From NCBI GenBank assembly GCA_001642005.1, contig LWCA01000243.1, positions 1 through 37,005 on the forward strand: a stretch of 37,005 nucleotides of DNA, in the 5' to 3' direction. The translations under genes and the position numbers were made by a program. The notes beneath the pieces are model-generated. The model saw nothing but the letters and a program-made list of their open reading frames with translations, made no database searches and was not told the origin of the DNA. Position 1 is the stretch's first letter. Every line of letters begins with the position of its first letter. Positions 20,501-28,900 of this stretch are shown in pieces. Source of the DNA: Intoshia linei (taxonomy: Eukaryota > Orthonectida > Rhopaluridae).

Positions 20501-22050
20501 TTACAATCATCACAATTTATACTTATATTTTAGATGAACGCGTTACACAGTTAAATCCTGATGAATACGATATTAGTATTTTATGCTCATCTGTTAAATA
20601 TTTTTTAAATCAATTACCAGAACCTTTAATCAACAAGGAATTTTTACCTTTATTAATTGAAGCCGCCGGTAAATTAAATTAATAATCATTGTCTTAATTA
20701 AATTTTGTAGAAATGGAGGATCTATTTGATAGGTATTTATTATTTCCCATTATATACATTTATGTGAAAATTCAAAAATGTATTAAATCATGATTCAGGA
20801 TATAACAAATAAATAAAAATTTATAATTTTTAGATATGAAATTATTAGCAATATAATATGTCGAATGCCCAAACATAATGTAATTTTATTTGACAGAATA
20901 ATCAACCATCTAGCAATGTAATTTTTTCAAATATCTTTTATATCATTTCATATCTTAAGGATGTCAAAAATATGACATATTTCACGTTTTAGTGCGAACC
21001 GTCACGACTTTGTACCTTTATTTAATATAATCTCTGTCTATAGGCTAAAATTTAGCCTAAATCTAAATTTTAGGGGGAAATTTACATTTTTAAAAGCTAA
21101 ATAATGTATCACTTGGAATAACTCAATTTCGATTACGTTGAGAATTGATAGTCAATAAATCTTTGAAACTTTTTGTAGTAAAAAGTTTATTTGACGACTG
21201 ATTAACTGCCACGCTCTTTTAGAAATGTTTTTAATGTAATTACATTGTAACATGTAAAACATACATTTTGTCTAATAAATTAAAAAAATAAGGTAACAAT
21301 TGTTTTCAAAATTCTTTATACAAATGTTAAAAAAAATTAAGATGGAATAGTTCACTTTAAAGTAAAAAGTAATGTGATATGACATGAAATTCCACCTGAA
21401 ATAAGTTTGGGAATCAGTCCTTTAAAGGATTGATAACAGTGAATAGTAGGATTTTTAAGTTAGATTTTCAACGTGAATTGATTTTTTAAGTATAATAAAA
21501 ATGACCCTCGGCAGAGCTAGGTGTTGTTTTTACGTAGTACATAACAGTCAACCTAGTTACATTATAATAATTATTAAGAATATTATAAATGGAATCTAAT
21601 AAGAAGAAGGTTTAGCTACCCTGTGTTATACATTTCTTTATTTCATTTTTACTCTACTAAATTGGTTATTCAATTATATTTAGAATTGCACGTGAAAGTA
21701 ATATTAACAAAATGGATGCTCATAATCTTGCAATTATATTTGCTCCAAACGTAATTCAACCAAATTACGATGAAAAATCAATGAAAAATAATCTAATCGA
21801 TGCCTACATAAAGTAATGTTTTCATAAATCTAAACTGTGCCGAATTTTTCGTCATAGTTTTGGAGGGAATCTATAAAATTAATTATGGTTGCCTTTTAAT
21901 CACCAATAAATAGCATATTTAACTAATGGAACTATAAAATAAATGTGCTGAATCCCTGGTTCAGATTATTTATAATTCATTATATTTAGAATAATTGAAA
22001 CAATGATCACCACAACCATATACATAATTGACGGAATGTCAGAAAATTAA
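3039..22050 (+). CDS. MYO9: Class IX-like unconventional myosin with RhoGAP tail (5' partial)
   Basis: Multi-exon gene whose 3' end is in the window. Joined exons give, in order, the second half of a myosin motor, a neck, a region resembling the pre-C1 segment of myosin IX, a C1 zinc finger, a RhoGAP domain and a TAA at 22048-22050. Motor + C1 + RhoGAP is specific to class IX myosins, actin motors that deliver a GTPase-activating domain to Rho at actin-rich sites. Exons are detailed in the block entries. P-loop and switch I are left of the window. The tail is short: the protein ends 19 residues into the exon after the RhoGAP core. Two joins (7183 to 7901/8951, and 13082 to 13258) are unresolved, so some exon edges are provisional. 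The gene is inflated by transposons in its large introns. The motor has unusual substitutions (see findings). Confidence 0.85.
3195..5128 (+). other. First visible myosin intron, repeat-rich
   Basis: Joins exons 3039-3194 and 5129-5191 in phase 0. It holds a relative of the 588-622 repeat (4036-4070), AAT/ATT microsatellite runs (about 4218-4232 and 4350-4365), a paired TGGACCAC motif at 4294-4322 typical of hAT ends, a 21-bp tandem array (4832-4974) and a hAT-like scrap GGGGGTCGACAA near 5069. No coding exon seen; a short open frame at 3459-3665 has no recognisable content. Confidence 0.5.
4832..4974. repeat. Seven-unit 21-bp tandem array
   Basis: Units begin at 4832, 4853, 4874, 4895, 4916, 4936 and 4957. 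All are 21 bp except the fifth (20 bp) and the truncated last one. The core is TATCACAT near the start of each unit, and several units end in GTAATT. It lies inside a myosin intron, about 155 bp before exon 5129-5191. Function unknown. Confidence 0.8.
5577..6147 (-). mobile_element. Non-autonomous Helitron, copy A
   Basis: On the minus strand it starts TCCTAACTTATATAATATGC after an A and ends with a hairpin (TTGTACGAAGTACATAA) followed shortly by CTAG. It shares interior sequence, including the complement of CATCTTACGGGTCAAAAAC, with copies at 13518, 25844 and 30138. About 571 bp with no Rep/helicase coding. It begins only 18 bp after the donor of exon 5451-5558. Confidence 0.75.
7184..8133 (+). 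other. Myosin intron stretch with unresolved exon(s)
   Basis: Corresponds to the divergent loop-2 part of a class IX motor. A likely exon is 7901-7952 (acceptor TTTTTTTTAG, reading MKSRYLLKNRHQYSNFA, donor GTGTAA), which joins in frame to 8951-9007. It needs a phase-2 end upstream, whereas exon 7097-7183 ends in phase 1, so one exon is missing or one edge is wrong. Another open piece follows the AG at 7519-7520. No transposon ends recognised here. Confidence 0.4.
8134..8434. mobile_element. hAT MITE, same family as 28197-28524
   Basis: The right end, read on the minus strand, is AGGGGTCGACAACCTTTTGC followed by TGGGTCACTTTTTTA. The inner left end is TTTTTGGTGGCCCTTTCAG. Both match the element at 28197-28524 in opposite orientation. 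The left terminus has decayed. A 70-codon open frame inside is incidental. Confidence 0.65.
8435..8950 (+). other. AT-rich myosin intron
   Basis: Intron sequence up to the acceptor at 8949-8950. It has runs of T and A and TA-rich stretches. No exon or transposon end recognised. Confidence 0.4.
9566..9862. mobile_element. hAT MITE with CAGTGCTTTCCA ends
   Basis: A 297-bp element with inverted ends CAGTGCTTTCCATCC and TTGGAAAGCACTG. The interior has repeated TGTGTCGCCAA motifs in both orientations. Flanks CTCTAAAA and CCCTAATG match at 5 of 8 positions, consistent with an old 8-bp duplication. It lies in the intron between exons 9064-9144 and 9984-10094. Open frames overlapping it are incidental. 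Confidence 0.7.
10475..11407 (+). mobile_element. hAT element with perfect 8-bp duplication and transposase remnant
   Basis: Ends TAGGGCTATTCCA in inverted orientation, flanked on both sides by ATGTACAT (10467-10474 and 11408-11415). Similarity between the ends continues inward over about 120 bp, including the CCCCCGCG block (about 10580) and its complement (about 11287). Inside, near 10750-10915, is a degraded frame with SFKSLQEISEIFSYF, then a broken ERxFSTL segment, resembling the C-terminal dimerisation region of hAT transposases. The element ends 29 bp before a myosin splice acceptor. Confidence 0.8.
11542..12177 (+). other. AT-rich myosin intron
   Basis: Sequence after exon 11437-11541 and before the hAT element at 12178. 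No exon, RNA gene or transposon end recognised. Confidence 0.4.
12178..12720. mobile_element. hAT-like element with CAGAGCCRTYTTAAG ends
   Basis: 543 bp with inverted ends CAGAGCCATCTTAAG and CTTAAAACGGCTCTG (imperfect), flanked by GTTTCCCT and GTTATTCT (5 of 8 matching). Inside, at about 12570-12670, a segment with AAGATATAA-TGT-AAGTA and GGGGCCT is duplicated in tandem at about 59 bp. A 62-codon minus-strand open frame here is a by-product of that repeat, not a gene. Confidence 0.65.
12999..17184 (+). CDS. MYO9: Myosin neck and pre-C1 tail exons
   Basis: Exon 12999-13082 continues the converter (IFLNN...IQNMCYKYI, an IQ-like segment). The frame stays open to about 13171, so the true donor may be later. 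Then 13258-13385 (YMDNLEDLYKSSLNK), 16427-16515, 16565-16684 (MKMWDAEAFKEILKKML, like the WRESVFRQI segment that precedes C1 in myosin IX) and 16951-17184 (helical; SSDDILHIVKRILPQEL). Phases agree from 13258 to 17184. The join into 13258 needs a phase-2 donor not found upstream, so an exon may be missed. The neck is short, with one IQ-like segment where class IX myosins usually have several. Confidence 0.65.
13740..14654 (+). mobile_element. Ginger/KRBA2-like integrase transposon, internally deleted
   Basis: Long inverted repeats (about 13744-13783 and 14612-14650) share ATAGAATGT and CAACTGTGAAATTTACACAT. The ends sit next to ATATATG and ATATACG, probably the target duplication in the host Helitron. 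It carries remnants of an integrase-type transposase (next entry). About 0.9 kb, non-autonomous. Confidence 0.7.
13969..14487 (+). pseudogene. KRBA2/Ginger-type integrase remnant
   Basis: The first part reads CEECEMRRNKK, IVVKPIRSSDINSR and, after a stop, IDMQSHADG, resembling the zinc-binding and core-start region of integrase proteins related to KRBA2. The DDE core is absent. From 14099 the frame resumes: GDCVRIPIPRIDRGR, a central segment, then (after an in-frame TGA) FKCNCKSGC and (after a TAA) CKCKRNSILCNSRCHHSLSC, the cysteine-rich C-terminal motif of that family. At least three stops and a large internal deletion make it nonfunctional. Confidence 0.75.
14849..15300 (+). other. AT-rich myosin intron
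   Basis: Part of the intron between exons 13258-13385 and 16427-16515. No exon or element end recognised until the hAT end at 15301. Confidence 0.4.
15475..15761. mobile_element. hAT MITE with perfect 8-bp duplication (nested)
   Basis: 287 bp, ends CAGTGATGGCAACC and GCGATCACTG, flanked by identical GTATAGAT copies at 15467-15474 and 15762-15769. This is the best-preserved hAT insertion in the window and therefore probably young. Confidence 0.85.
15785..16129. mobile_element. hAT MITE with CAGGGGTGTCA ends (nested)
   Basis: About 345 bp, ends CAGGGGTGTCAATTATACGG and GAGACTGACACCCCTG, with GGGCC/GGCCC-rich subterminal parts typical of this hAT group. The flanks TATAGAAT and TTCTATAC are inverted rather than direct copies, so no normal duplication is visible. 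Confidence 0.75.
17380..17971 (+). CDS. MYO9: Myosin C1 zinc-finger exons
   Basis: Exons 17380-17485 and 17904-17971. Joined, they read GHRMVIEHSIIPHYCEYCNK, then a spacer, then YRCLTCEYVIHRKC, then LTKNKRIC. Spacing is H-x12-C-x2-C-x12-C-x2-C-x4-H-x2-C-x7-C, all eight zinc ligands of a C1 domain; the x12 between the second and third cysteines is one shorter than usual. In class IX myosins this finger precedes the RhoGAP domain. It lacks the aromatic/PG features of phorbol-ester-binding C1 domains, so it is probably atypical (inference). Confidence 0.85.
18033..18856 (+). mobile_element. Tc1-like element, internally deleted
   Basis: Inverted ends CAGACCCATTCCATATATTT and (complement) CAGACCCGTCCATATGTTTT, with TA on both sides. 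824 bp, carrying only the N-terminal part of a transposase. The motif ATTTTGAGCACTT recurs just inside the left end (about 18051 and 18236), perhaps a subterminal transposase site. Confidence 0.8.
18302..18664 (+). pseudogene. Tc1-like transposase N-terminal fragment
   Basis: Open frame resembling the bipartite DNA-binding domain of Tc1 transposases: first helix-turn-helix (RISCHIFNRGYTQVKFAREL), basic linker (RPKKGRTRK), second helix-turn-helix start (PFLTANELRNLI). It runs into unrelated AT-rich codons before the DDE catalytic domain. The frame has no ATG at the start given. It lacks catalytic residues and at most could encode a DNA-binding fragment. Confidence 0.75.
19103..19651 (+). mobile_element. 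Tigger/pogo-like element, internally deleted
   Basis: 549 bp between TA dinucleotides, ends CAGTARACACTCGAAAAGTG in inverted orientation. AAGTGACC motifs repeat inside the left end. It keeps only a C-terminal coding remnant. Confidence 0.8.
19203..19454 (+). pseudogene. Tigger-type transposase C-terminal remnant
   Basis: Open frame of about 84 codons ending in TGA at 19452-19454, containing EDQINDVIDNSNIAENKELE, LRNYANQHCPKNLEDIF and QVCFK. Its position next to the right end and its acidic/helical character fit the tail of a Tigger/jerky-type transposase. No DDE residues and no start codon. Assignment rests mainly on the element ends. Confidence 0.5.
20081..22050 (+). CDS. MYO9: Myosin RhoGAP-domain exons and stop
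   Basis: Exons 20081-20267, 20534-20668, 20711-20732 (22 nt), 20834-20917, 21684-21812, 21990-22050. All phases agree. The product stimulates GTP hydrolysis by Rho. Visible: TPIHQLIENDKIPPAIEKLL, IYRLSG (arginine finger in the GIFR-SG position), SSVKYFLNQLPEPLI (conserved lysine present; the usual arginine of FLRELPEPL is asparagine), KMDAHNLAIIFAPNVI (conserved asparagine of NLA--F-P). The protein ends IIDGMSEN soon after the domain. Catalytic activity is plausible. Confidence 0.9.
21325..21556 (+). mobile_element. Helitron 3' fragment (E1)
   Basis: Ends in the family signature: CCCTCGGCAGAGCTAGGTG, a hairpin (TTTACGTAGTACATAACAG), CAACCTAG and T. Upstream sequence (TTCACTTTAAAGTAAAAAGT and AACAGTGAATAGTA) matches the fragment at 22470-22897. 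No 5' end; truncated. Lies in the intron before exon 21684-21812. Confidence 0.6.
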
Positions 22051-22059
22051 AAAAATTTA

Positions 22060-22065
22060 AATAAA
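22060..22065 (+). terminator. Polyadenylation signal of the myosin gene
   Basis: AATAAA, 10 nt after the stop codon. Close, but plausible in a compact AT-rich gene. AATAAA-like strings are common here, so the assignment rests on position. Confidence 0.45.
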
Positions 22066-22469
22066 TTTTTAAATATACAATGTGAATAGTATAGTTTCCC
22101 ATTTACCTCAAGGGTATTATATATAAATTTGTAAATCATAATATTAAGGTTTGCTATTATTAATAACTATCACTCTATTTTCTTTTTTTGAAATGTTAAT
22201 ATTAAAATATTTAAAAATGTTAAATTAGTACACAGAATTTGACATTAACTTAACTATATTTTCGAAATTTTTCACTACTGTCACTGACAGTCTGTTAGGT
22301 TTGATTGTAATCCTACTTACATAAAGTAAACACCCTTATTTATATAAAGTAATTTAGTTAAAAATGTCTGTTTGTTCCATTTTATTTAATAAAATAAGAC
22401 GAGACTTTCAACTTTTTTCTAGACAGAGTAAGTTTTAAAAATTCAGTATTTTTATTATAGATTTTCGAG

Positions 22470-22897
22470 GGTGATGTTTTAGCGTAAAATTTCATTTTTA
22501 AATATTGAGTCCTTTAATGTCAATAACCCCATTTATCCTTTTTTTAAATTCAAACGAGTCCTAGAATTATACAAAAGACACAATCTGATAAATATTTTAA
22601 AATCATTAACATTATGATATATTTCAAAATCTTATATCATCACGGCCAAAACCACAAATTACCCTTTTTTAAAAAAAGAAAATAGTCGTTGTATTTTAAA
22701 ATCATAGAATTCACTTTAAATTAAAAGGTAATGTGAAATTACCCGTCCATGATGAGACACGTTTTGAAACCATTCCTTTATAGGATTTGTAATAGTGAAT
22801 AGTATCATTGTTAACTAAGATTTTAGATATAATTAAAAAAGCCCACCCTCGGCAGAGCTAGGTGCTTTTTGTACAAAGTGCAAAACAGTCGAGCTAC
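22470..22897 (+). mobile_element. Helitron 3' fragment (E2)
   Basis: Shares the interior motif CGGCCAAAACCACAAATTAC and the tail CACCCTCGGCAGAGCTAGGT plus a decayed hairpin with the other copies. It ends CTAC instead of CTAG. No 5' end. Confidence 0.6.
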
Positions 22898-22914
22898 TGT
22901 AGTTTAATATAAAA

Positions 22915-22920
22915 TTTATT
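22915..22920 (-). terminator. Polyadenylation signal of RPA1
   Basis: AATAAA on the minus strand, about 32 nt after the RPA1 stop codon, at normal spacing. It lies just beyond the Helitron fragment. Confidence 0.5.
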
Positions 22921-22951
22921 GAATAAATTACATTTTGAATAAAATATAACT

Positions 22952-25900
22952 TTAATTTAACATTTTTAAATAAATTAAATGTAATTCTTTATAATCAATT
23001 TTATTTGCAGATACAATAGTTACATTACGTTTTATTTCATCCTAATAAATGTTTTAATAAAATAAAAATTGACTGACTATTCAAAAATAAATCTGTTATA
23101 ATAATGTGTCACGCTAGAGATTCTCAAATACAGATCAGCTGCCTATTACAGACACATACAAAAAATTTACCAGTTTGCAGAAAAAATTAAATGTTTTACA
23201 TTTAATGTTTACAGTTCGTGGCAGCTAGTTGAGACTTTTTTTACCTGTTCGAATTCAATTTTAAAAAATTTATAGGGTTAATTTTTTTTCTGTGATCAAT
23301 ATAATTATCGTAAATTTTATTTATTCTTCACTACCCGAATGTTGTTAATATAATAATAATTACATTATAATATCGAATGTTGTTTTTCAACGTGAAACGA
23401 TATTGTGTACATTCCGCTTCATCAAATGTATCAAAATACTCCGAATTTTCTTCCTAAAAAAATACTTTACATATTCCAGTATTAATTAATTTCAAAATAA
23501 TTATGTAAAGTTTACATTGCACGCTTAATTATCAATAAAATTTAAAAGTATAATTTATTCTATATTCATTTATGAGAAGACAATACAAAAATCTTTTTAA
23601 ATTTAAAGAGTCACTGTGAGAAAAATATTGAGAAACCTTATAAATGACACGGTTCGAATACAGTGTACATTTACTGTGATTTTATACATCGACTTAAAAT
23701 TTTGTATACATTGTACAATACATATAAATTTGTATAAAGTACGTATAAATTTTTCTAAATAAAATAAAATTATTATAATCACACGGATTGCCCACGGAAG
23801 CACATAAACGTCCTGACACCGCAGGTTGCGCACCCCTGATCTAGTTGGATGAGAAAAAAAATTATGAAGACCCTCGGTGAATATTTAATATCTACAACTT
23901 TATTTAAATAAAAATAATAATTACATCATTTGAAAATTTTTCATCCAGTTCATTAGCTGTTATTGTCATAATTTTATTACCAATATTGTCAAAACATTTA
24001 GTCCAAACATTTCCAGTGTAATCAAAAATACAAGCATTCAATAAATACGAGTAATTAAAGTTTTTAAATGATTTTTGACATTTTTCACAATTGTATATAT
24101 CATTTGTGAATATCAGCTTTTTATAACAATTTTCTGAAAGGCAAGACTAAATTTCATATAATAAATGGTAAAAATAATAATCCTCGTTTATATATAAAGT
24201 AACTAGCTTGAATTTTATATTTTCCATATAAATAACAACTGGCCCGCTAAGGTCAGAGTTTTTAATTTAAATCCAATTTTTTAATTGATTATAGATAATG
24301 AATATATAATAATATACTATATTATTCTGCTCAAAATGTAATTTACTACATTTTTCAAAAGTCATATTTTATATATAAACTTGTATAATGAATCAATCAA
24401 AGCAATGATTATCAACATTGAATATATCTCAAAATTATAATATTTAATGTCACTAAATTAGGGGTGCCGGTGTGGAAAAAGATTAGTAAGTCATCATTTA
24501 AATGTAACCATATAAAATGCATCATATATTTATATATACCGTCAACCCTTTCAATTTGAACACAAGGTGTGCAAAATGTTTGAGTATTGAAGTTGTAATA
24601 GAATTACACGTTAATAATAATAATATAAATCATGTTATATTGTCAAATAAAATACCTTATAATAGGGAGAATCACGTTTAATTGTCATTATTGTTCCTAT
24701 GATGTCGAAATATTCCATTTTTTCACTTTTCATTTTATTTAAATCAAAAATTGTTTCAATTTTTTTTTCAGTTTCGATGTAATCTAGTGACATTTAAAAT
24801 GATATATTATATCAGGTATATAGTCAGGAATCCTGACTCAGGATATAAATCTAATGAATTTATGTTTGAAGTTTTAATAAAAAAATTTAGTTATCATTTG
24901 ATAATATTTGCGGTACACTGAAAACCATTTCTTAGTCAGTTTGTTAGACTATCTTTCACCAAAGTTTTTTCTTTTTAACAGTTTAGTGTACTACCCTGTC
25001 GAAGGTCGTTCAAAATATTTCAGCAGAATAATGCATCAATCCATAAATCTCAAGAAACAAAAAGGTGGCTAAATTCAAAGATGTTAAATGTTTTGGGATG
25101 ACCGGTATGCTCTCCAGATCTAAATCCTATTGAAAACTTAGGGGAAGTTTCTTTCTCGCATGATATATAAGAATGACACACAATATAGAAATTTAAAGTA
25201 GTTAAAAACGACAATTCAAAAAGCCTGGACATCCATACCAGCATATACAATTTCTACCCTCATTTCTAGCATGGACGACAGGATTTTTGAGGTTATAAAG
25301 AAACATGGTGGCCACACGCATTCTTGAACCGTATTTATATTATATATTTTTATCATTTTATCAAAAATAAAACTTTAAAATGATAATTGTGCTATAGTTT
25401 TGTCACACATGAAATACTTATATTTTCGATAATTAGTCATTATTATTTTTTTACTTACCATATTATAATTTCGACAGTAAAATATTTATTTCAATGACAC
25501 AGAAGATTACGTAATGTAATAAATTTTAATTTTTAAAAATAATTTGGAAATATCAAAATTTTAAATGTCCTATAGTTTTGTCGCGGAGTGTTTGAGTTAA
25601 TTGCAATAAATACTACATATTTATATTTGTATTCACATAAAATCAAATTCACTCAATATCATACCTTTAGTAAGTTCTTGAAAATCATTCGAATTAGCTT
25701 CAATATTATACCATCCTTTTAAAATGTGAGCTTCTTCAATGTCAAAATTAATAAATAACTGAGAATTTCCTGAAACAGTTAATTGTAATCCTAAATGTTT
25801 AATAAACACAGTTTATAGTAACGTAAAAAAATTATTTTCATAATCCTTACTTATATAATATGCTACGTAATATTTTTTGTGTGTGTGTTACCGTTTATTT

Positions 25901-28900
25901 CAATAAATACGATCTTAGAATTTTATAAAGTCCACATTTCAATTACATTTTTTGTCGGAGTGTTAGCAAAATAAATTTCAACTTCCTAAACTCACATCTT
26001 ACGGGTCAAAAAGCGCAATTGTTTTTTTTTTTGAAAATCAAACAAGTCGAGAGTTTGAAAAAATATATACTCTGATACGGATTTAAAATCACAAATATTA
26101 TCATAAATTTAAGTTTAAAAAAATATATCTTCAAGGTCAAAACTCCAAATTACCTTTTTTTTAATGGAAACAGCCCTAGAATTTTAAAAAATTTAAAGGT
26201 GGAACAGTTGTATCCTTTTAACACACAGAAAAAATTTCAATCTGAATAAGTGCGCCTTCATGGTCAAAAAAGCATTTTAGTTTTCATATATTTTTTTTCC
26301 GAAATATTTTATTAAAACAAAGAATGTGAAAAAATTAACAGTCCGAAAATTAAAAAAAAAATTATTCTGATAGAGCTTATTCCAGTTTGATATAAATACA
26401 GACAACCCGAGAAATCTACGCATTGCCAGTGAAAAATAATTAATAATATATTATCAACCAGATTTTTCAAATATTTTGATTAAAATAAAAATATAAAATG
26501 TAAATATTAATCCTACAATTTCAAAAAAAATGTGCATTGTACGTCTACACATTTTCAATAAAGACATATGGGTGAAAATCTATATAATTCATTCCTTCGA
26601 AATTTTTTTCATTGCTACGCAATTTTTAAATTTCAAATACAGTTATGTTTCGATTATGAATAATGTACAACGTTAAATTTTAGTTTATTTAGAAACAATT
26701 TTAAGCCAATAATATTTTTTACAATTATAGATATGTAATTTTGACTTTACATTTAACTCAAAATAAACTAAAATTTAACATTGTACATTATTCATAATCG
26801 AAACATTACTGTACTCATTTTCAAAACATTTTGTTTCAAATTTAAATTATAACTACAACAACGATTACTAAAAGTAATACAACTTTGTTATAATAATAAA
26901 TAAGTTTTTATATTTTTATTTTTTTTGGAATTTATGCTGTTTGTACTTAGTACATAACAGTCAACCTAGTTAATATATATTACTGTTAAAGCATATATTA
27001 TTTATATATTATTTGGTAGCGCTGTGGAATTTTTTTCCCCATCAAATATTTTAAATTTACATATACCATTATAATATCCCATTTTTGCAGATTTAATAAT
27101 AATAACTGGATGATCATCGTATTCAAGATTGATCGCCTATTTATAAAATATAAATATAGATATATGTTTATATTTTCATTATCTTTAGAGGTTATTAATT
27201 ATTAATTATAATTTATTATAATAATTATTAATTAGCCTAATGTAATTATTATTCATAAATTTCAAAATTCACCGTAAAGCTTCGGTTAAAAACAAACCCA
27301 ATTTTGTTAACGCGATATTGTAGTAATTGTTTAAAATGGAACCGATAATAAATCTTAAAAATATAAATTTCAGTCACTTCCCCATGTATTTCACATTAAT
27401 TTCCAATTTTCAAGTAAAATATGAAACTGTATATTATAACAGAGTATAGTCTCCATTGGGTAATATAGATAAGTCATAGGTTAAGAAAAGTTAATCTTGT
27501 TGACCCGTAACGATCCACAGGACTAAAGATGAAATACATTTTGTGAAAAATTAATAGACTTTTCCAATGAGATAATAATTAATAAAAATCTACCATTTCA
27601 TCCCATAAAGTACACGTAATGAGTAAATTTGATTTATCAACTATAACCACGTTTCTTTTTGACAAATTTTTACCATTTTTAGAATTTACAATAACAATAT
27701 CATCAACCTTGTGAATTACTCCGATAACATCTAAAATACAAATTTTTCAATATTTGATTCAATCTAAATTACCAACGTATTCCTGTTTACAGTCAATTAA
27801 TAAATTGTATCCAATAAAATTAAATGGAATTTTAGGTACATTATCTGATTCAAATGATGGTGTTATAATCGTATTTTTTGTAAAAAATAGTTCATAATTA
27901 TTGTTAGTTGAGCTATATTTTTTGTTGGCTAATTTTACGTTAGCTTTAGAAATGTAATACACCTAAAATTAATATTTTTTAATTTTAATAATTGTTAATT
28001 ATAATTAATATATGTTTTATATAATTCCGGTTTTCTTCAAGTGCATTATATTTTTGAGATAGTATTTTAGAGAAACTAACACTATGTTTCTTTTTACTGC
28101 AATTTATTGCATTTCTCATACCGTACCGCCCGGTATTTTTATTATTTCTAAAATTCGATAAAAACATTAACACACAGTTAATATAAAATGATAGAGCAGG
28201 GGTCGGTAACCTTTTGTATCTAGTGGTCCACTTTTTTAAATCAAAAAATTCTACGGGCCCCGTTTATGAAAATTCATACATGATAAATTTCAATTTTAAC
28301 TGAAGATAAACGTTTCAATATAAATAAAATAATCACATATATACAATAATACAATAAAATTCAGGGCAATCTGAAAATTCAGTATTAAAATGATTATAAT
28401 GAGCCAATTATACTAGAAAATGTTTAAAATAGTGTTTAAAAGTTGCAAAATAAATAATTCACATATTATTATTATTATTACATATTTACTCAAAGGGCCA
28501 CCAAAAATATTATGCCGACCCCTGCTCTAGATCAGTGGTTCTCAACGGTGAGCGAATCGCCCATTTTCTAATATACAGGGCGATTTTTCTATTTTATTTC
28601 ACAAAATACATAATCTAAAAAATATCTAAAAACAGTTAATAAATTATAAATATGTCAAAATCTTTTAACAATTTTCTGATATTTAATTTATTCATTAATA
28701 AATACATGTATATTTAAGAGTTCAATATTTTCTTTTTTTAATTTGAATCGAAAAAGGTATTATTTCTATATATGTTACCTTATCTTTTATATTTTAAACA
28801 TGTATAATAGTAATACCATACAATACTACCATATTTATGTTACCATATACAATATTAGCAGTTTCCAACTACATGTCCTTGAACCACAACCGCCTTCATA

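Larger units (their letters stand above)
22051..22951. other. Convergent intergenic region between myosin and RPA1
   Basis: About 0.9 kb between the two stop codons. It holds the polyadenylation signals of both genes (22060-22065 and 22915-22920) and a Helitron 3' fragment. No coding sequence seen. Confidence 0.7.

Noticed and set aside
23603-23833. 76-codon minus-strand open frame
   Set aside because: It starts in a hAT end within an RPA1 intron and has no domain.
24540-24600. Minus-strand segment with cysteines (TFCTPCVQIE) as an RPA1 zinc-finger exon
   Set aside because: Exons 24783-24656 and 24146-23925 join in phase and already supply the complete CLSENC...CEKC ribbon.
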